From NCBI GenBank assembly GCA_039186015.1, contig JBCDAH010000002.1, positions 1-64,000 of the forward strand: a stretch of DNA of 64,000 bases. The letters run 5' to 3'. Below, piece after piece: positions 25,173-34,376 of this stretch. Position numbers and translations under genes: made by a program. The notes under the pieces are model-generated. The model was not told where the DNA came from, made no database searches, and worked only from the letters and a program-made list of their open reading frames with translations. The stretch's first letter is position 1; each line of letters begins with the position of its first letter. The stretch is from JBCBWG01 sp039186015 (GTDB taxonomy: Bacteria > Pseudomonadota > Alphaproteobacteria > Rhizobiales > Hyphomicrobiaceae).

Positions 25173-28100
25173 TCAGAGCGCCGCGCGGGCTGGCGCGCCG
25201 CGTCCCCACGTCTCGGAGAGCTGATAGACGACGCAGGTCAGCGGTCGCGGCAGGGTCGTGAAGTCAGCTGCGATCGACGCGGCGTCGTAGATCACCGACG
25301 GCTCGTCTGTCGTCAGCGTTCGCACGACGTCTGAGCCGCTCAGAATGTCGACCTCGTAGGCCTCGGTGGTTTCGCCCAATGGGACATCGATCTGGTCCCA
25401 GCTGTCGCCACCGAGGCGGGTGCGGCGTATCCAACTGATATGGAGGTCGCCGGCAACCCTGTGGCCGCGGACGTGGACTGGCGAGAGCGGGCGACGAGCA
25501 AGGCCGCGAAATGCATGCTCCTGTACACCGAAGTGCGGTCCAAGAAGATCACGACCGCTCGCGCCGTATCGCCAAGTGAACGGGCGGCCGGTTTCGGCAG
25601 GACCGATCGCAAGCTGCGCCACACGAGAATCGAGAACGACGATCCGAGCGCCCGCGGCAATGGTTGCGACCATATCGGCATCGGTGCCGGACTGACCGCG
25701 CAGCAGGGTCCCGAGCCGGTAGGCTTGCGCGCCGATCAAGTCCGCCGTCTTGAACTGGATGATCTCCCACGTATCCGGTGCGACCTCGATGGCCGCGGCG
25801 TTCGCACCCGAAAGCAGAGTTGTGCGGGTCACGGCTTCGAGCGTCCCGGAGGTCAGAATGACCTCGAGATGGTTCGCATGGTCGAAGCGCGCGAGCGGGC
25901 CGGACCCCAAGTCTGTTGTTGTCACGCCCATAATCGCTGGAACGGCAACACTCCGCTGATAGCCGTAGTTCACGCCGGCTTCCGACCGGTAGACGACGAC
26001 CGGCCCGGGCCAGGGGTTCTGCGCAATCGCGACGTAGCCGGCAGTATCCGACTCGTCACCGCGGAGGATCGGCAGATCCAGGAATGCAGCGTCCGGCGGG
26101 CCGACGACAACGTTGGAATTGGATGTCCCCGACCGCGTCGCGGACTGTCCCGTTTCGTACACAGACGCATCGATAGCGCGCGCTTCGATTGTTCGCGCGT
26201 TGTCGTCAGAGATTTTCGTAACGCGCATCATAGTTCGCAGGTCGCCGCTGTCGACGGCCACGAGATCTCCGGGCTCCAAGTTCAGACGACTTGGCGGCAA
26301 CGCAAACATCGCGCGTTCGCGTGCTGCCCACGTCTCATACAGCCAACTCTCCGCGATCTGGGTCGCCTGCGCGGTCTCCAACATCAGCGGAAGTTTCGCT
26401 TCCGATGTATGCAGGCTTGTCGTTGCCAGGCGCCGCGCTTCGGCGACCTGGGACCTATAGTCACCATCGGCGCCGATATAGGTGATCTTGACTGCAACCG
26501 GCAATTCGGTTTCCTGCGCGCGGGTCAGCGTCAAGACGTTCGCGCCAGGCTTGGCTTCAACCAATTCGCTTTGATTTGCGGTGACCACGACGGGGCCACT
26601 GCCCCGATGGCGAAACGCAAGCCGTCCTTCGCTCTCAATGCTGTCGAAAAAGAACGCATGTTCAAGCGGCTGCAGGGCACGGCGCCCGGACATGATTGTG
26701 TTGACGAGCAGGCCCGGAACACTGCCGTGCAAGTCGATCTCGGTCCCGCCGTTATACCCGTTGTCGGCCAAGAGAGTGGCCACGACATCATCCAGCGGCA
26801 TATTCGCCATGCGCCCATTCAGCCAGTGGCCGTACTGCCAATTGGCGCCATCCGACCACGTGGCGGTGTCATATGGAAATGCCGGGAACGGGCGGGCATC
26901 CCATGCGTAAACATAAATGCGGTCGCGATCGACCATGCGCGCGCCATAAACCGACGAGACGGGATTGACGTCGCTGCGCGCGTCCGGATGGTCCGGATCG
27001 AAGGCCTCGATCAGCGCCTGCACATAGCGGCGCTGCATGGTGTCGTCGCGCCGGCCGACGGAAAAGTGCGGAAAGAACGACTCGGAACTCTTGGGATCGT
27101 AAAACACGTTCGGTTGGTTGGCGCCGTTGTCGACGGCAGGACAGCCGACCTCGGTCAACCAAATCGGTTTCGATTCCGGGATCCATGATGTCGGCGTTGC
27201 GCGTTCGACCCCGCCGGGGCGATCGTAGTGCGGGTTGGACCACCACGCCTGCAGAGCCTTTGCGCGAAACACCCACGGTTTCCCGGCGGCACCATCCGTG
27301 ATCGGTGTCCGGACCTGCGCGTTGCGATCTGCGTCACTGGCGTAGTACCAGTCGTAGTATTCGCCGCCGTCAATGTTCGCCTTGAGATAGTCGAGGTCGT
27401 ACACACTGCGCGCAAACGCGGCATCCGCATGACCAGCATTTTCGCGCCAGTCACTCAAAGGCCAGTAGAGGTCGATACTCACGGCGTCGATGTTAGATGC
27501 AGCCCAGAGCGGGTCGAGGTGAAAGAAGACGTCGCCGCTGCCGTCATCGGGGTGATGGCCGAAGTACTCCGACCAGTCGGCCGCATAGCTGATCTTGGTG
27601 CTAGGCCCGAGCACCGCGCGGACATCATCAGCCAAGGTACGCAGCGCGGCAACGAACGGATAGCTCTCGGCGCCGTCGCGCACCTGGGTCAACCCGCGCA
27701 GCTCGCTTCCTAGCAGGAACGTATCAACGCCGCCGGCGATGGCCGCGACATGTGCGTAGTGCAGGACGAAGCGCCTTAGCGACCATTCGTTCGGACCGCT
27801 ATAGACAACAGCGCCGTTACGGATATTGAAGTCACTGACAGCCGCCGAGCCAACCAGTGCCGCAACTTGCGCGCCGGCTGCAGCTGTGCGGTCTGGCGAG
27901 CCGGACACGCCGGGCGCGGGATCAACCGTGATACGCCCGCGCCAGGGATAAACCGGCTGCGACCGAGCCGGCGCGTATGGATCTGGAAGCGCGTTGTCCT
28001 GTGGGACGTCCATCAGAATGAACGGCGTAAACGTGACGGCCTTGCCCCGCGCGCGCAACTCACGGATGCCCTGAATGACGGACGCATCGCTTGGCGTTCC

Positions 28101-29129
28101 GCCATAAGCGGCACGTCCATCGATACGACTGATCACGTGCGCGGTAGAGCGGGAGCTGCCGGCCACGGACCACGTCATCGGCTGCGTGGATTTGCTCTTC
28201 GCATCGACCGCCGGCCTAATCCGGCAATGTTGCGCGCGCAGGTCGGTCCCAAACCAACTGACGACAAGCGACACGTGTTCGACATGCGGCAGCGCTTGAT
28301 CCATTTGATCCAGCGCACCTTGAAAGTCCGTGCCGGCGATGCGGGTGTGGACGTTCTCGGCAATTTCCAGCTCGCCGCTGCCTTTGCGTGTGACCGGCGT
28401 TGTTGCGAGCGAAAACTCACCCGTGCCCGGAATGAGAACGACGGCGCGCACGTTCTCGCTCAAATGATCGACGGCGCGGAACACTTCGAACTTGAACTGC
28501 GGAACACGCCTGCCGAACGGCTCCAGTGCGAACCGCTCGAACACGACATAGGCTGTTCCGCGGAATGCCGGCGTTTCGGTTCCAAGATGCGCGGCAATCA
28601 GGCTGTCGGGCATCTGCGTTTCACTGCCGTCGTAGACCCGATAAGCAATCTCAGACAGGTTCAGCTCAGTACTGTCGGCCCAGATGCGACCGACACCGCG
28701 GATTTCGCCTTCGCACAAGGCAACGGCGAACGTGGCGAAGTATGAGTAGGACGTCCGCGTGGTGGTCGACGAGCCGCCGCCGAACCCGCCCTTGCCGCTG
28801 CGTGTGCTGGTGGTTTCTGTCTCGACAACTTCTTCAACCTCTGCGGCCCAGATGATCTGGCCGCCGAGTTGCGCCCGGCCGTAAAGCCGCGGCAGTGTGG
28901 TACCCTCACTGGAACCGGTGACAGAGACATCGTCCAGACGCGGCCCCTTGTAGGCGGGGACCTGTCCAGATGCGCCAAACAACGCCTGGTCGATGACGGA
29001 TCCTGCAAGGGCGCCAACCTGCGCACCGATCGTTGCGCCCGTCAAAGTCGTACCAAACAGCGTGACGCCGGCCGGCAAGACCGCCGAGCCAACGGAGGCA
29101 CCGACTGCGGCAAGTGCAAGTGTCGCCAT
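25173..29129 (-). CDS. GTA g15-type large tail protein (megatron: TIM-barrel, phage-tail_3, rcc01698-like domains)
   Basis: This 1318-aa protein forms the baseplate hub and tail fibre base in RcGTA. The N-terminus MATLALAAVGASVGSAVLP is hydrophobic and glycine-rich. The central part, roughly residues 400-730, is the glycosidase-like GTA TIM barrel, with ISYAADWSEYFGHHPDDGSG, AVSIDLYWPLSDW and KPIWLTEVGCPAVDNG (conserved Glu). A phage-tail_3-like region and a C-terminal rcc01698-type domain (SPVHVRGHR, DLHISWIRRTR) follow. ATG 29129 overlaps the last base of the g14 stop (TAATG). RcGTA g15 is of very similar size. The coding frame is intact throughout. Confidence 0.93.
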   Translation of the reverse strand: MATLALAAVGASVGSAVLPAGVTLFGTTLTGATIGAQVGALAGSVIDQALFGASGQVPAYKGPRLDDVSVTGSSEGTTLPRLYGRAQLGGQIIWAAEVEEVVETETTSTRSGKGGFGGGSSTTTRTSYSYFATFAVALCEGEIRGVGRIWADSTELNLSEIAYRVYDGSETQMPDSLIAAHLGTETPAFRGTAYVVFERFALEPFGRRVPQFKFEVFRAVDHLSENVRAVVLIPGTGEFSLATTPVTRKGSGELEIAENVHTRIAGTDFQGALDQMDQALPHVEHVSLVVSWFGTDLRAQHCRIRPAVDAKSKSTQPMTWSVAGSSRSTAHVISRIDGRAAYGGTPSDASVIQGIRELRARGKAVTFTPFILMDVPQDNALPDPYAPARSQPVYPWRGRITVDPAPGVSGSPDRTAAAGAQVAALVGSAAVSDFNIRNGAVVYSGPNEWSLRRFVLHYAHVAAIAGGVDTFLLGSELRGLTQVRDGAESYPFVAALRTLADDVRAVLGPSTKISYAADWSEYFGHHPDDGSGDVFFHLDPLWAASNIDAVSIDLYWPLSDWRENAGHADAAFARSVYDLDYLKANIDGGEYYDWYYASDADRNAQVRTPITDGAAGKPWVFRAKALQAWWSNPHYDRPGGVERATPTSWIPESKPIWLTEVGCPAVDNGANQPNVFYDPKSSESFFPHFSVGRRDDTMQRRYVQALIEAFDPDHPDARSDVNPVSSVYGARMVDRDRIYVYAWDARPFPAFPYDTATWSDGANWQYGHWLNGRMANMPLDDVVATLLADNGYNGGTEIDLHGSVPGLLVNTIMSGRRALQPLEHAFFFDSIESEGRLAFRHRGSGPVVVTANQSELVEAKPGANVLTLTRAQETELPVAVKITYIGADGDYRSQVAEARRLATTSLHTSEAKLPLMLETAQATQIAESWLYETWAARERAMFALPPSRLNLEPGDLVAVDSGDLRTMMRVTKISDDNARTIEARAIDASVYETGQSATRSGTSNSNVVVGPPDAAFLDLPILRGDESDTAGYVAIAQNPWPGPVVVYRSEAGVNYGYQRSVAVPAIMGVTTTDLGSGPLARFDHANHLEVILTSGTLEAVTRTTLLSGANAAAIEVAPDTWEIIQFKTADLIGAQAYRLGTLLRGQSGTDADMVATIAAGARIVVLDSRVAQLAIGPAETGRPFTWRYGASGRDLLGPHFGVQEHAFRGLARRPLSPVHVRGHRVAGDLHISWIRRTRLGGDSWDQIDVPLGETTEAYEVDILSGSDVVRTLTTDEPSVIYDAASIAADFTTLPRPLTCVVYQLSETWGRGAPARAAL

Positions 29130-29578
29130 TACTCTCGAACCTCGGGAAATGCGAACACGCCGGCAATGCGCCGTCGCCACCAGGACGCCAGATCAATCTC
29201 GGCAACCGGCGCACCTTCAACGGCGTGAACGAATTGATCCACGTTTGTGAGAATGCCCACGTGCTTCGCGGGCCAGTGCGCACGATAGCGAAAGACGACA
29301 ACGTCGCCGCCGGCACGATCGGCAATCGGCACGGGCCTGAGATGGCGCACCGCGGCTGCGAGCAAGGGTTCGTCACCGCGCGCCTCGGCCCAGTCACGAC
29401 TATAGGCGGGCGGTCGCTCGGCATCTTCGCCGTAAAGTTCACGCCAGACCCCGCGCACCAAACCGAGGCAGTCCGTGCCAAAGCCGCGCGCACTCGCCTG
29501 ATGATGATACGGCGTGCCAATCCAGGCGCGGGCGCAAGCGATCACACGCGCACGCGTGACTGGCCTCGGCTCGGACAT
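29129..29578 (-). CDS. GTA g14-type NlpC/P60 phage cell-wall peptidase
   Basis: This is a small papain-fold peptidase of the TIGR02219 family. It sits in the GTA tail tip and opens peptidoglycan during DNA entry. RAWIGTPYHHQASARGFGTD precedes the catalytic Cys in DCLGLVRGVW. AKHVGIL carries the His, and VVFRYRAHWP lies between them. I use ATG 29578 (MSEPRPVTRARV); a GTG at 29608 in the same frame, closer to the g13 stop, is an alternative. The stop is fused to the g15 start as TAATG, so the two should be coupled. Confidence 0.9.
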   Translation of the reverse strand: MSEPRPVTRARVIACARAWIGTPYHHQASARGFGTDCLGLVRGVWRELYGEDAERPPAYSRDWAEARGDEPLLAAAVRHLRPVPIADRAGGDVVVFRYRAHWPAKHVGILTNVDQFVHAVEGAPVAEIDLASWWRRRIAGVFAFPEVRE

Positions 29579-29624
29579 CCTGTCTGATCCATCACGGTTG
29601 GAGTTCACGACGTCAGCGGTTCCC

Positions 29625-30482
29625 TTATCGGCCGGCGGCCCGGATCAGCAGATCCGTACCCGGGATGTTGGGAAAGCCACGGAAATTGATCGCATTCGAG
29701 AACTTGTTTGCGCACGTTGCGATCTGCTTGTCGCATCCGGCTGTGAGCACGAAGGTATCGCTGACGACAGCCGGTCGCGGCGGCGCGCGCCACAGTTCGA
29801 TCGTCACGATGCCGGTGTCGACGACGTGATGCTTCACTTCAATCGCGATGTCCGGGTTCGCGCCGCTGGTGAAGGTGAGCAGACCGCGCGTAAACCAGCC
29901 CGACTCCTGTACGGCCAGGCCATCGACGGCGAACTTGCGATCATGAATGACATTGATGACGCCGCCCACGACCCGGTAGGTGCTCGCCGTCAAGTCGACA
30001 CGGCAGCGATGATCACCAACATCGGCGTCGCAACTGTATTGGAGCAACCGTCCATTGGGCTGCTGAAGATAATGCGCCAGCCCGCGCACTTCGGCGACAA
30101 ACTCCAGATTGCCGCGCTTGACTTCACCCACACTTCCCGATCGCATCAGAACGTGCTGATCCGTATCGGCCCAGTTGACACGATACACGTCAACGGCAGC
30201 GTCATCGTAGAGGCCAGCAGCGAGATCCTCAGGCGTCAGGCGATCGGACGTCAGCGCGCCAGTTACGTCCAAGTTATCGACGTTCAACCCGACGCTCTCC
30301 TGGAGTTCTGTCGCGCTAAGCCCGCTTGCGGCTTCGTACGTCACCCCGCCGAATGTCACATCGCGATCGTGGTCCGTGAAGCCCAGAACGGTGCCGTCGC
30401 GCCGCGCGACGCGCCAGCACCAACACAGCGTCGTCGCACCGGTTTCGAGATGCGCCGTCATGTCGTCCGAGAGGTTTTTCAC
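29625..30482 (-). CDS. GTA g13-type tail hub protein (DUF2163/TIGR02218)
   Basis: This 286-aa structural protein contains HLETGATTLCWCWRVARRDG and GFTDHDRDVTFGGVTYEAAS near the N-terminus and GCDKQIATCANKFSNAINFR near the C-terminus. These are the DUF2163 and BR0599-type signatures. The four cysteines in the last part (SCDADVGDHRC and GCDKQIATC) are conserved in the family and bind an iron-sulfur cluster in the RcGTA hub. The GTG at 30482 overlaps the g12 stop as GTGA. An ATG at 30461 (MTAHLETG) is the alternative start. Confidence 0.92.
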   Translation of the reverse strand: MKNLSDDMTAHLETGATTLCWCWRVARRDGTVLGFTDHDRDVTFGGVTYEAASGLSATELQESVGLNVDNLDVTGALTSDRLTPEDLAAGLYDDAAVDVYRVNWADTDQHVLMRSGSVGEVKRGNLEFVAEVRGLAHYLQQPNGRLLQYSCDADVGDHRCRVDLTASTYRVVGGVINVIHDRKFAVDGLAVQESGWFTRGLLTFTSGANPDIAIEVKHHVVDTGIVTIELWRAPPRPAVVSDTFVLTAGCDKQIATCANKFSNAINFRGFPNIPGTDLLIRAAGR

Positions 30483-31117
30483 AGTCGGATCTCCGTGATC
30501 GGAATGCTGGGAATCGCGCCGTGCTGGATGCCGTTGACGTTGATCTCGAGCTTGTCCGTATTGAACCGCACCGGCACATCGAATTCGAAGCCGGCCGTCA
30601 CGATCCCGCCAATCGCCGGAATGTGGCCGTCGGCAAATGTCACAACGCCGGACAAGGGGTCGACGGCAAACTGCGTGCCTTCGATCTGTTCCGACCCATC
30701 GACCGCCACGATCACCGTACCGGCGACCGGCTTTGCAATCGAACGTTGCCAGCGCGTCGGCCCGGTACCGTAGGTCTTCACAAGCTGAAACGACGCCGTC
30801 ACGCCGTCGCCGGTTCCGATTTCGCAATCTGACGACTGCGGTGTCGCCGACGGCGGGCAGGACTTCCAGTCGGTTGGATCACGCCAGCGAAACCCGAACA
30901 ACTGCCCGCGCCGCTCCTCGAAAAACGCAATCACGGCATGCAGATCGTTCAACGACCGCACGCCGTAGCCGGCGTTGTAGGTCCGCCGCGAGTCCTGCCA
31001 CCGGCTGTTGCGCTCTTCATACCCCGAACCCAGAACGACCACGTCGGTTCGCCGTTCGGGTCCGCCGCTTGCCTTCAACGAGATGCCCGTCGGAAAGCGA
31101 ACTTCGTGAAAGCTCAT
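30479..31117 (-). CDS. GTA g12-type distal tail protein (DUF2460/TIGR02217)
   Basis: The 212-aa protein begins MSFHEVRFPTGISLKASGGP and has RNSRWQDSRRTYNAGYGVRS, then FFEERRGQLFGFRWRDPTDW. These are the defining DUF2460 motifs. It caps the tail tube below the baseplate hub in RcGTA. The C-terminal motif FEFDVPVRFNTDKLEINV is typical of the family. It overlaps g13 by 4 nt and follows g11 by 44 bp. Confidence 0.93.
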   Translation of the reverse strand: MSFHEVRFPTGISLKASGGPERRTDVVVLGSGYEERNSRWQDSRRTYNAGYGVRSLNDLHAVIAFFEERRGQLFGFRWRDPTDWKSCPPSATPQSSDCEIGTGDGVTASFQLVKTYGTGPTRWQRSIAKPVAGTVIVAVDGSEQIEGTQFAVDPLSGVVTFADGHIPAIGGIVTAGFEFDVPVRFNTDKLEINVNGIQHGAIPSIPITEIRL

Positions 31118-31161
31118 CGTGATTTGGCCCTACGTTTCGCGCGCCATAAACCTGAGGTGCG

Positions 31162-31818
31162 CTAGAGGTTGCGCTCGCCCTGCGCGACCATGCGGTTGAG
31201 CATCGACGCCAGCTGAGATTCAGAGCGCCGGAAGCTGTCGACATCCGTCGCGGTGACATTGAAGGTTACGTTCATGCCGCCGGCCCCGCTGCCCGCGCGC
31301 ACGCCGAGATTGCCGTCCGCGCCGCGGGCCAGTGGCAAGATGGCTTCAGGACCGCTTTCGCCCATCAGGCCGGTTTGCGCACCTGAGAGGGGAAACAAAG
31401 ACGGGGCTGAGACAACGCCACCACGGGCAAACGGCACCGGCATTGCCTGGCTGATCACACCGCCACCAGGGGCAAACAGCATCGGCATTCCCTGGCCGAT
31501 CACACCGCCATTCGCGGACTGGAAAAGCGACCCGAACATACCGGTCAGCGAGTTCGAGACGGCGGTCTCCAAGGGCTTGAACGCGGCCTTGAGAATGGAA
31601 TCGGAAATGTTCAGCATCAGCTTCTTGAACGACTCGCCGAGTGTTTTGAGCGACGCACTCGCGTCACGTCCCAGCACAGCAATGCTGAGCAGATCTTTGC
31701 TCAGCGTTGTCCCGAATTCCGCAAGCTGCTTGCTTGCTTTCGTGAGTGCGGCGTCGAAGTTTGCGCGACCCGCTTCAATCTCGGCCGCCATATCGCGATC
31801 GTCGGGCGTAACAACCAT
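31162..31818 (-). CDS. GTA g11-type short tape measure protein
   Basis: The 218-aa length matches the unusually short tape measure of RcGTA-like particles, which have short tails. The N-terminal half is helical (SKQLAEFGTTLSKDLL and LGESFKKLMLNISDSILKAA). The C-terminal half is the family-typical Gly-rich region ending in LMGESGPEAILPLARGADG. Between them lies a direct 15-residue duplication: GGVIGQGMPMLFAPG then GGVISQAMPVPFARG. It begins 3 bp downstream of g10.1 in the operon. It should be threaded inside the tail tube and set its length. Confidence 0.88.
   Translation of the reverse strand: MVVTPDDRDMAAEIEAGRANFDAALTKASKQLAEFGTTLSKDLLSIAVLGRDASASLKTLGESFKKLMLNISDSILKAAFKPLETAVSNSLTGMFGSLFQSANGGVIGQGMPMLFAPGGGVISQAMPVPFARGGVVSAPSLFPLSGAQTGLMGESGPEAILPLARGADGNLGVRAGSGAGGMNVTFNVTATDVDSFRRSESQLASMLNRMVAQGERNL
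31426..31515. repeat. 45-bp tandem duplication within the tape-measure gene
   Basis: Units 31426-31470 and 31471-31515 begin GGCAAACGGCACC and GGCAAACAGCATC and stay aligned through the shared GATCACACCGCCA. The length is a multiple of three, so the frame is kept and 15 residues are repeated. Several third-position differences show it is not brand new. Confidence 0.85.
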
Positions 31819-31821
31819 GTC

Positions 31822-32067
31822 TCACTCCGTGCAGACGTTTGGAGGCGTATCCGGATGGGCCGCCATCATCTCACGCAGCTCTGCACGTGTCGGTGGCTCG
31901 GATTGCGCTGAGGATCCCGGCGGGCGAAGGGCCGCAAAGAGTTCCCGTGGTGTCATCGACCAGAAGGCCGACGGGGAAAGTTTGAGCACGCCGAAACCCA
32001 GGCTCATGATGTCGGCCCAGGGAAAGGGTCCGGTTCGCGCGGCTCCGCGTCCTTCGTGGTCTGGCAT
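31822..32067 (-). CDS. GTA g10.1-type tail assembly chaperone (TIGR02216)
   Basis: The small 81-aa protein carries PFPWADIMSLGFGVLKLSPS followed by AFWSMTPRELFAAL, the diagnostic motif of the rcc01693 family. It overlaps the 3' end of g10 by 64 nt in a different frame, an arrangement typical of tail chaperone pairs. Its stop is 3 bp from the tape-measure start. Such pairs keep the tape measure soluble during tail assembly. Confidence 0.88.
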   Translation of the reverse strand: MPDHEGRGAARTGPFPWADIMSLGFGVLKLSPSAFWSMTPRELFAALRPPGSSAQSEPPTRAELREMMAAHPDTPPNVCTE

Positions 32068-32408
32068 TGTCCGCTTGGTGGCGATGCGGCAGCATCACCG
32101 GGCTCGCCGAACGTTGCGCTTAGCAGCTGCGCAACAACGCTGACGCATCCCGCAACGCCGTTTTCGGCGCGCATGCTGGCGACAACATCATCAGAAATGT
32201 CGTGCCCGGCCCCACGCAACCCGGCGCCAATGACGCGAATGGCATCGCGGGCGCCAAGACGGCCCGAAGCGAACCGTTCGGCCAATGCGACCATGCTATC
32301 GTGCCCAAACGCGGTCTCCAGTTCCGCGAGAGCACCCAGCGTCAGACACAGCGAATAGGTCTTGCCGTCAAAGACGGCATCGATTTCACCACGGTGACGA
32401 TTTGCCAT
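32004..32408 (-). CDS. GTA gp10 family protein (tail assembly chaperone)
   Basis: The 134-aa protein starts MANRHRGEIDAVFDGKTYSL and contains CLTLGALAELETAFG and RDAIRVIGAGLRGAGHDI, as in the GTA-gp10 (PF11836) family. The C-terminal 30 residues are Pro/Glu-rich and their DNA is shared with g10.1 in another frame. It lies between the tail tube gene (44 bp away) and g10.1. Confidence 0.9.
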   Translation of the reverse strand: MANRHRGEIDAVFDGKTYSLCLTLGALAELETAFGHDSMVALAERFASGRLGARDAIRVIGAGLRGAGHDISDDVVASMRAENGVAGCVSVVAQLLSATFGEPGDAAASPPSGQCQTTKDAEPREPDPFPGPTS

Positions 32409-32452
32409 GCGGCCTCCAGTTACGCGTGTCGTTCACTGATCGCGGACGGGGA

Positions 32453-32860
32453 TTAGAGCGGTACGAATTCGAGCGGGCCGGCGGACTGAAGCGTGATCTC
32501 GAATGTCATCTCGCCGTCGTGATCGCCCTTGAACGCCAGCGCGGCAATCTGGAACGGCCCGGTGATGCTGCCAAAGTCCGGGATGATGATCTCCAGTGGC
32601 GGCACCTCGCCGTTAAAGAAGACCTCTCGCATGCGCGCATCACTGGCGGCATCCTTGAAGACACCGGTTCCCGCGATCTGAGCATTTTTGATGCCGCCGC
32701 CGGAGAGCAACTCGCGCCATTGGCCGACCGAATCCTGACTGGTCACATCAATGGTGGCGGCGTTGAACGTGATGTTGCGCGTGCGCAGTCCCGCGACGGT
32801 GACGAACGTGCCTTGATCGTCGATCTTCAAAAGAAGGTCTTTGCCCTTTTGCGCAGACAT
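32453..32860 (-). CDS. GTA g9-type major tail (tube) protein, TP901-1 family
   Basis: The 135-aa protein starts MSAQKGKDLLLKIDDQG, with LRTRNITFNAATIDVTSQDS and a late AALAFKGDHDGEMTFEITLQ. These are the standard motifs of TIGR02126-type tail tube subunits. The length is normal. It follows the tail terminator gene on the same strand with a 53-bp gap. Confidence 0.92.
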   Translation of the reverse strand: MSAQKGKDLLLKIDDQGTFVTVAGLRTRNITFNAATIDVTSQDSVGQWRELLSGGGIKNAQIAGTGVFKDAASDARMREVFFNGEVPPLEIIIPDFGSITGPFQIAALAFKGDHDGEMTFEITLQSAGPLEFVPL

Positions 32861-32913
32861 GACCTGCCTCCCTCTGTGATGGTGCTGGCGTCAATTGGTG
32901 GGCGGATTGCGGG

Positions 32914-33324
32914 TCATGCGTTCGCCTCGGTGACGGCGCGGAGCTGGACCTGCCCGCGCCATCTCTCCCCGTCTGTTGTGCGACTGATTTTGGAACTGAC
33001 ATGCCGCAGGTTGATCAGCTGGAAACCATCCAGCGCGACCGATTGGTCATGCAGAACCCGGCGTATCGCCGCGATGATCTGCTGGACTTCGTAGCGCCCC
33101 GGTGCCATCGACCACACGTTGAGGATGACGTTGTGTGTGTGCCCGGTTTCCGTTCCGGTCGACCAGTCGGTCTCGGTCGAAATACCGAACGTCACGTAGG
33201 GGTGAGCCGTACCTTGAGGCACATCATCGAAGAGCTTGTCCCTGCCAAGTAACGCCCTAACACCCGGATCTGCCGTGAGCGCCTCATGAATTGCGACTTG
33301 CAGGGCCCAGGACGCGGTGCTCAT
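32914..33324 (-). CDS. GTA g8-type tail terminator (DUF3168)
   Basis: From ATG 33324 (MSTASWALQVAIHEALTADP) the 136-aa protein shows PYVTFGISTETDWSTGTETG and HNVILNVWSMAPGRYEVQQI, both typical of DUF3168. DUF3168 proteins cap the tail tube and join it to the head. The ATG overlaps the g7 stop by 4 nt (ATGA), which decides the start against an upstream frame extension to 33357. Confidence 0.9.
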   Translation of the reverse strand: MSTASWALQVAIHEALTADPGVRALLGRDKLFDDVPQGTAHPYVTFGISTETDWSTGTETGHTHNVILNVWSMAPGRYEVQQIIAAIRRVLHDQSVALDGFQLINLRHVSSKISRTTDGERWRGQVQLRAVTEANA

Positions 33325-33650
33325 GGCGTACGCTCCATGCATTCGCAGACGAGCCATCGGTTCCGGCTATCGACATCGCGGACGGACACGATGTCGAGAT
33401 AGCGCCCTTCGAACCCAATGCGCTGATGCCGCGTGACGTCGGAGCGATAGCGCAGCGTGACCTGATGGGTCGTCCGACCGACGACGCGGTCGCCTTCGAC
33501 GACGTCGCGCCCGCTCTGCGGTACGACTTTGGCGAACACCTTTGCGATGGTGTGCCACGATTCCGTTGCAGCCCCACCCGCAATCGTGGTCCGGACGGAC
33601 TGCTCAATCACGATACGGTGGCGCAGGTCGCCAATTGCAGATCCGCTCAT
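33321..33650 (-). CDS. GTA g7-type head closure (stopper) protein
   Basis: The 109-aa protein starts MSGSAIGDLRHRIVIEQSVR and continues with AKVFAKVVPQSGRDVVEGDR and a strand-rich C-terminus including VTRHQRIGFEGRYLDIVSVR. This matches the phage head-closure (SPP1 gp16-like) family. It overlaps g6 by 4 nt and g8 by 4 nt, a tight assembly-gene block. Confidence 0.9.
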   Translation of the reverse strand: MSGSAIGDLRHRIVIEQSVRTTIAGGAATESWHTIAKVFAKVVPQSGRDVVEGDRVVGRTTHQVTLRYRSDVTRHQRIGFEGRYLDIVSVRDVDSRNRWLVCECMERTP

Positions 33651-34213
33651 AGCTTCACCGGCCGATAGGGTGAGAGAAGGTCGGAAACAGTTGTCGGCAC
33701 CTTCGAGGAGCCGCCGGGCCCCATTGCCACGGGTTCGCGCACCTCATACCAATGCGCGATCAACAACAGCAGCGCGTGACGGATGGCGTCCGGCACATCA
33801 GTCGGGGCATCTCCGAATCCCACCGTCATGTCGATGTCCACGGTATCGAACGCGGTCACCACCGTCATCGCGGGCAGGCACACGCGCTCCGGCCGCGACG
33901 TCCGGTCGATCAAGATGTCATCCAAATCGATCGCCGTGGATACGCCGGCGCTGTCAACGATGCGGACGGCATCCAACGATTGCACGGGATGCAGCCGCAG
34001 TGGAATGATCCGCCGGTCTGTTTGCTTGACCGATTGGGTCCACCTTTGCGTGATCAATGCGAGATCGAGCGCCGCTTCGACATGCAGCCGCGATGTCGTG
34101 ATCAGGCTCGTGATAAACGCATCCTCGACGACGTGTTCGAGACGAAGAAAGGTCTTCGCATCGGCGAGCGTCAGCGGCTCGACGGCAGGTGCGACCGTCT
34201 GCGACAGTGCCAT
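33647..34213 (-). CDS. GTA g6-type head-tail adaptor (phiE125 gp8-like)
   Basis: ATG 34213 gives MALSQTVAPAVEPLTLADAK followed by TFLRLEHVVEDAFITSLITT, the opening of the phage gp6/gp8 connector family. The C-terminal half has DIDMTVGFGDAPTDVPDAIR then ALLLLIAHWYEVREP, also diagnostic. The length is 188 aa. An ATG at 34291 would add 26 residues of unusual composition and is not preferred. It follows the capsid gene by 163 bp. Confidence 0.9.
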   Translation of the reverse strand: MALSQTVAPAVEPLTLADAKTFLRLEHVVEDAFITSLITTSRLHVEAALDLALITQRWTQSVKQTDRRIIPLRLHPVQSLDAVRIVDSAGVSTAIDLDDILIDRTSRPERVCLPAMTVVTAFDTVDIDMTVGFGDAPTDVPDAIRHALLLLIAHWYEVREPVAMGPGGSSKVPTTVSDLLSPYRPVKL

Positions 34214-34376
34214 ATCGGATCCAGCCTGGGTTACTGAGTTACGCATCGAGTCGCTGCCGGGACCCAGTGGAGCCCCGGCGCGCGACATCATCGGTTGACG
34301 CCATAGCGGCGACGACCTGTTCGGCGGGGAACACCCGCGCCGACGTCATGACAGTCAGTGCTGAAGCGCAGACGCT

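Noticed and set aside
25440..27188. A 582-codon open frame on the plus strand opposite g15
   Set aside because: It is the mirror of the strongly supported g15 frame in GC-rich DNA. The product is rich in Arg, Gly and His, with no recognisable motif and no start signal.
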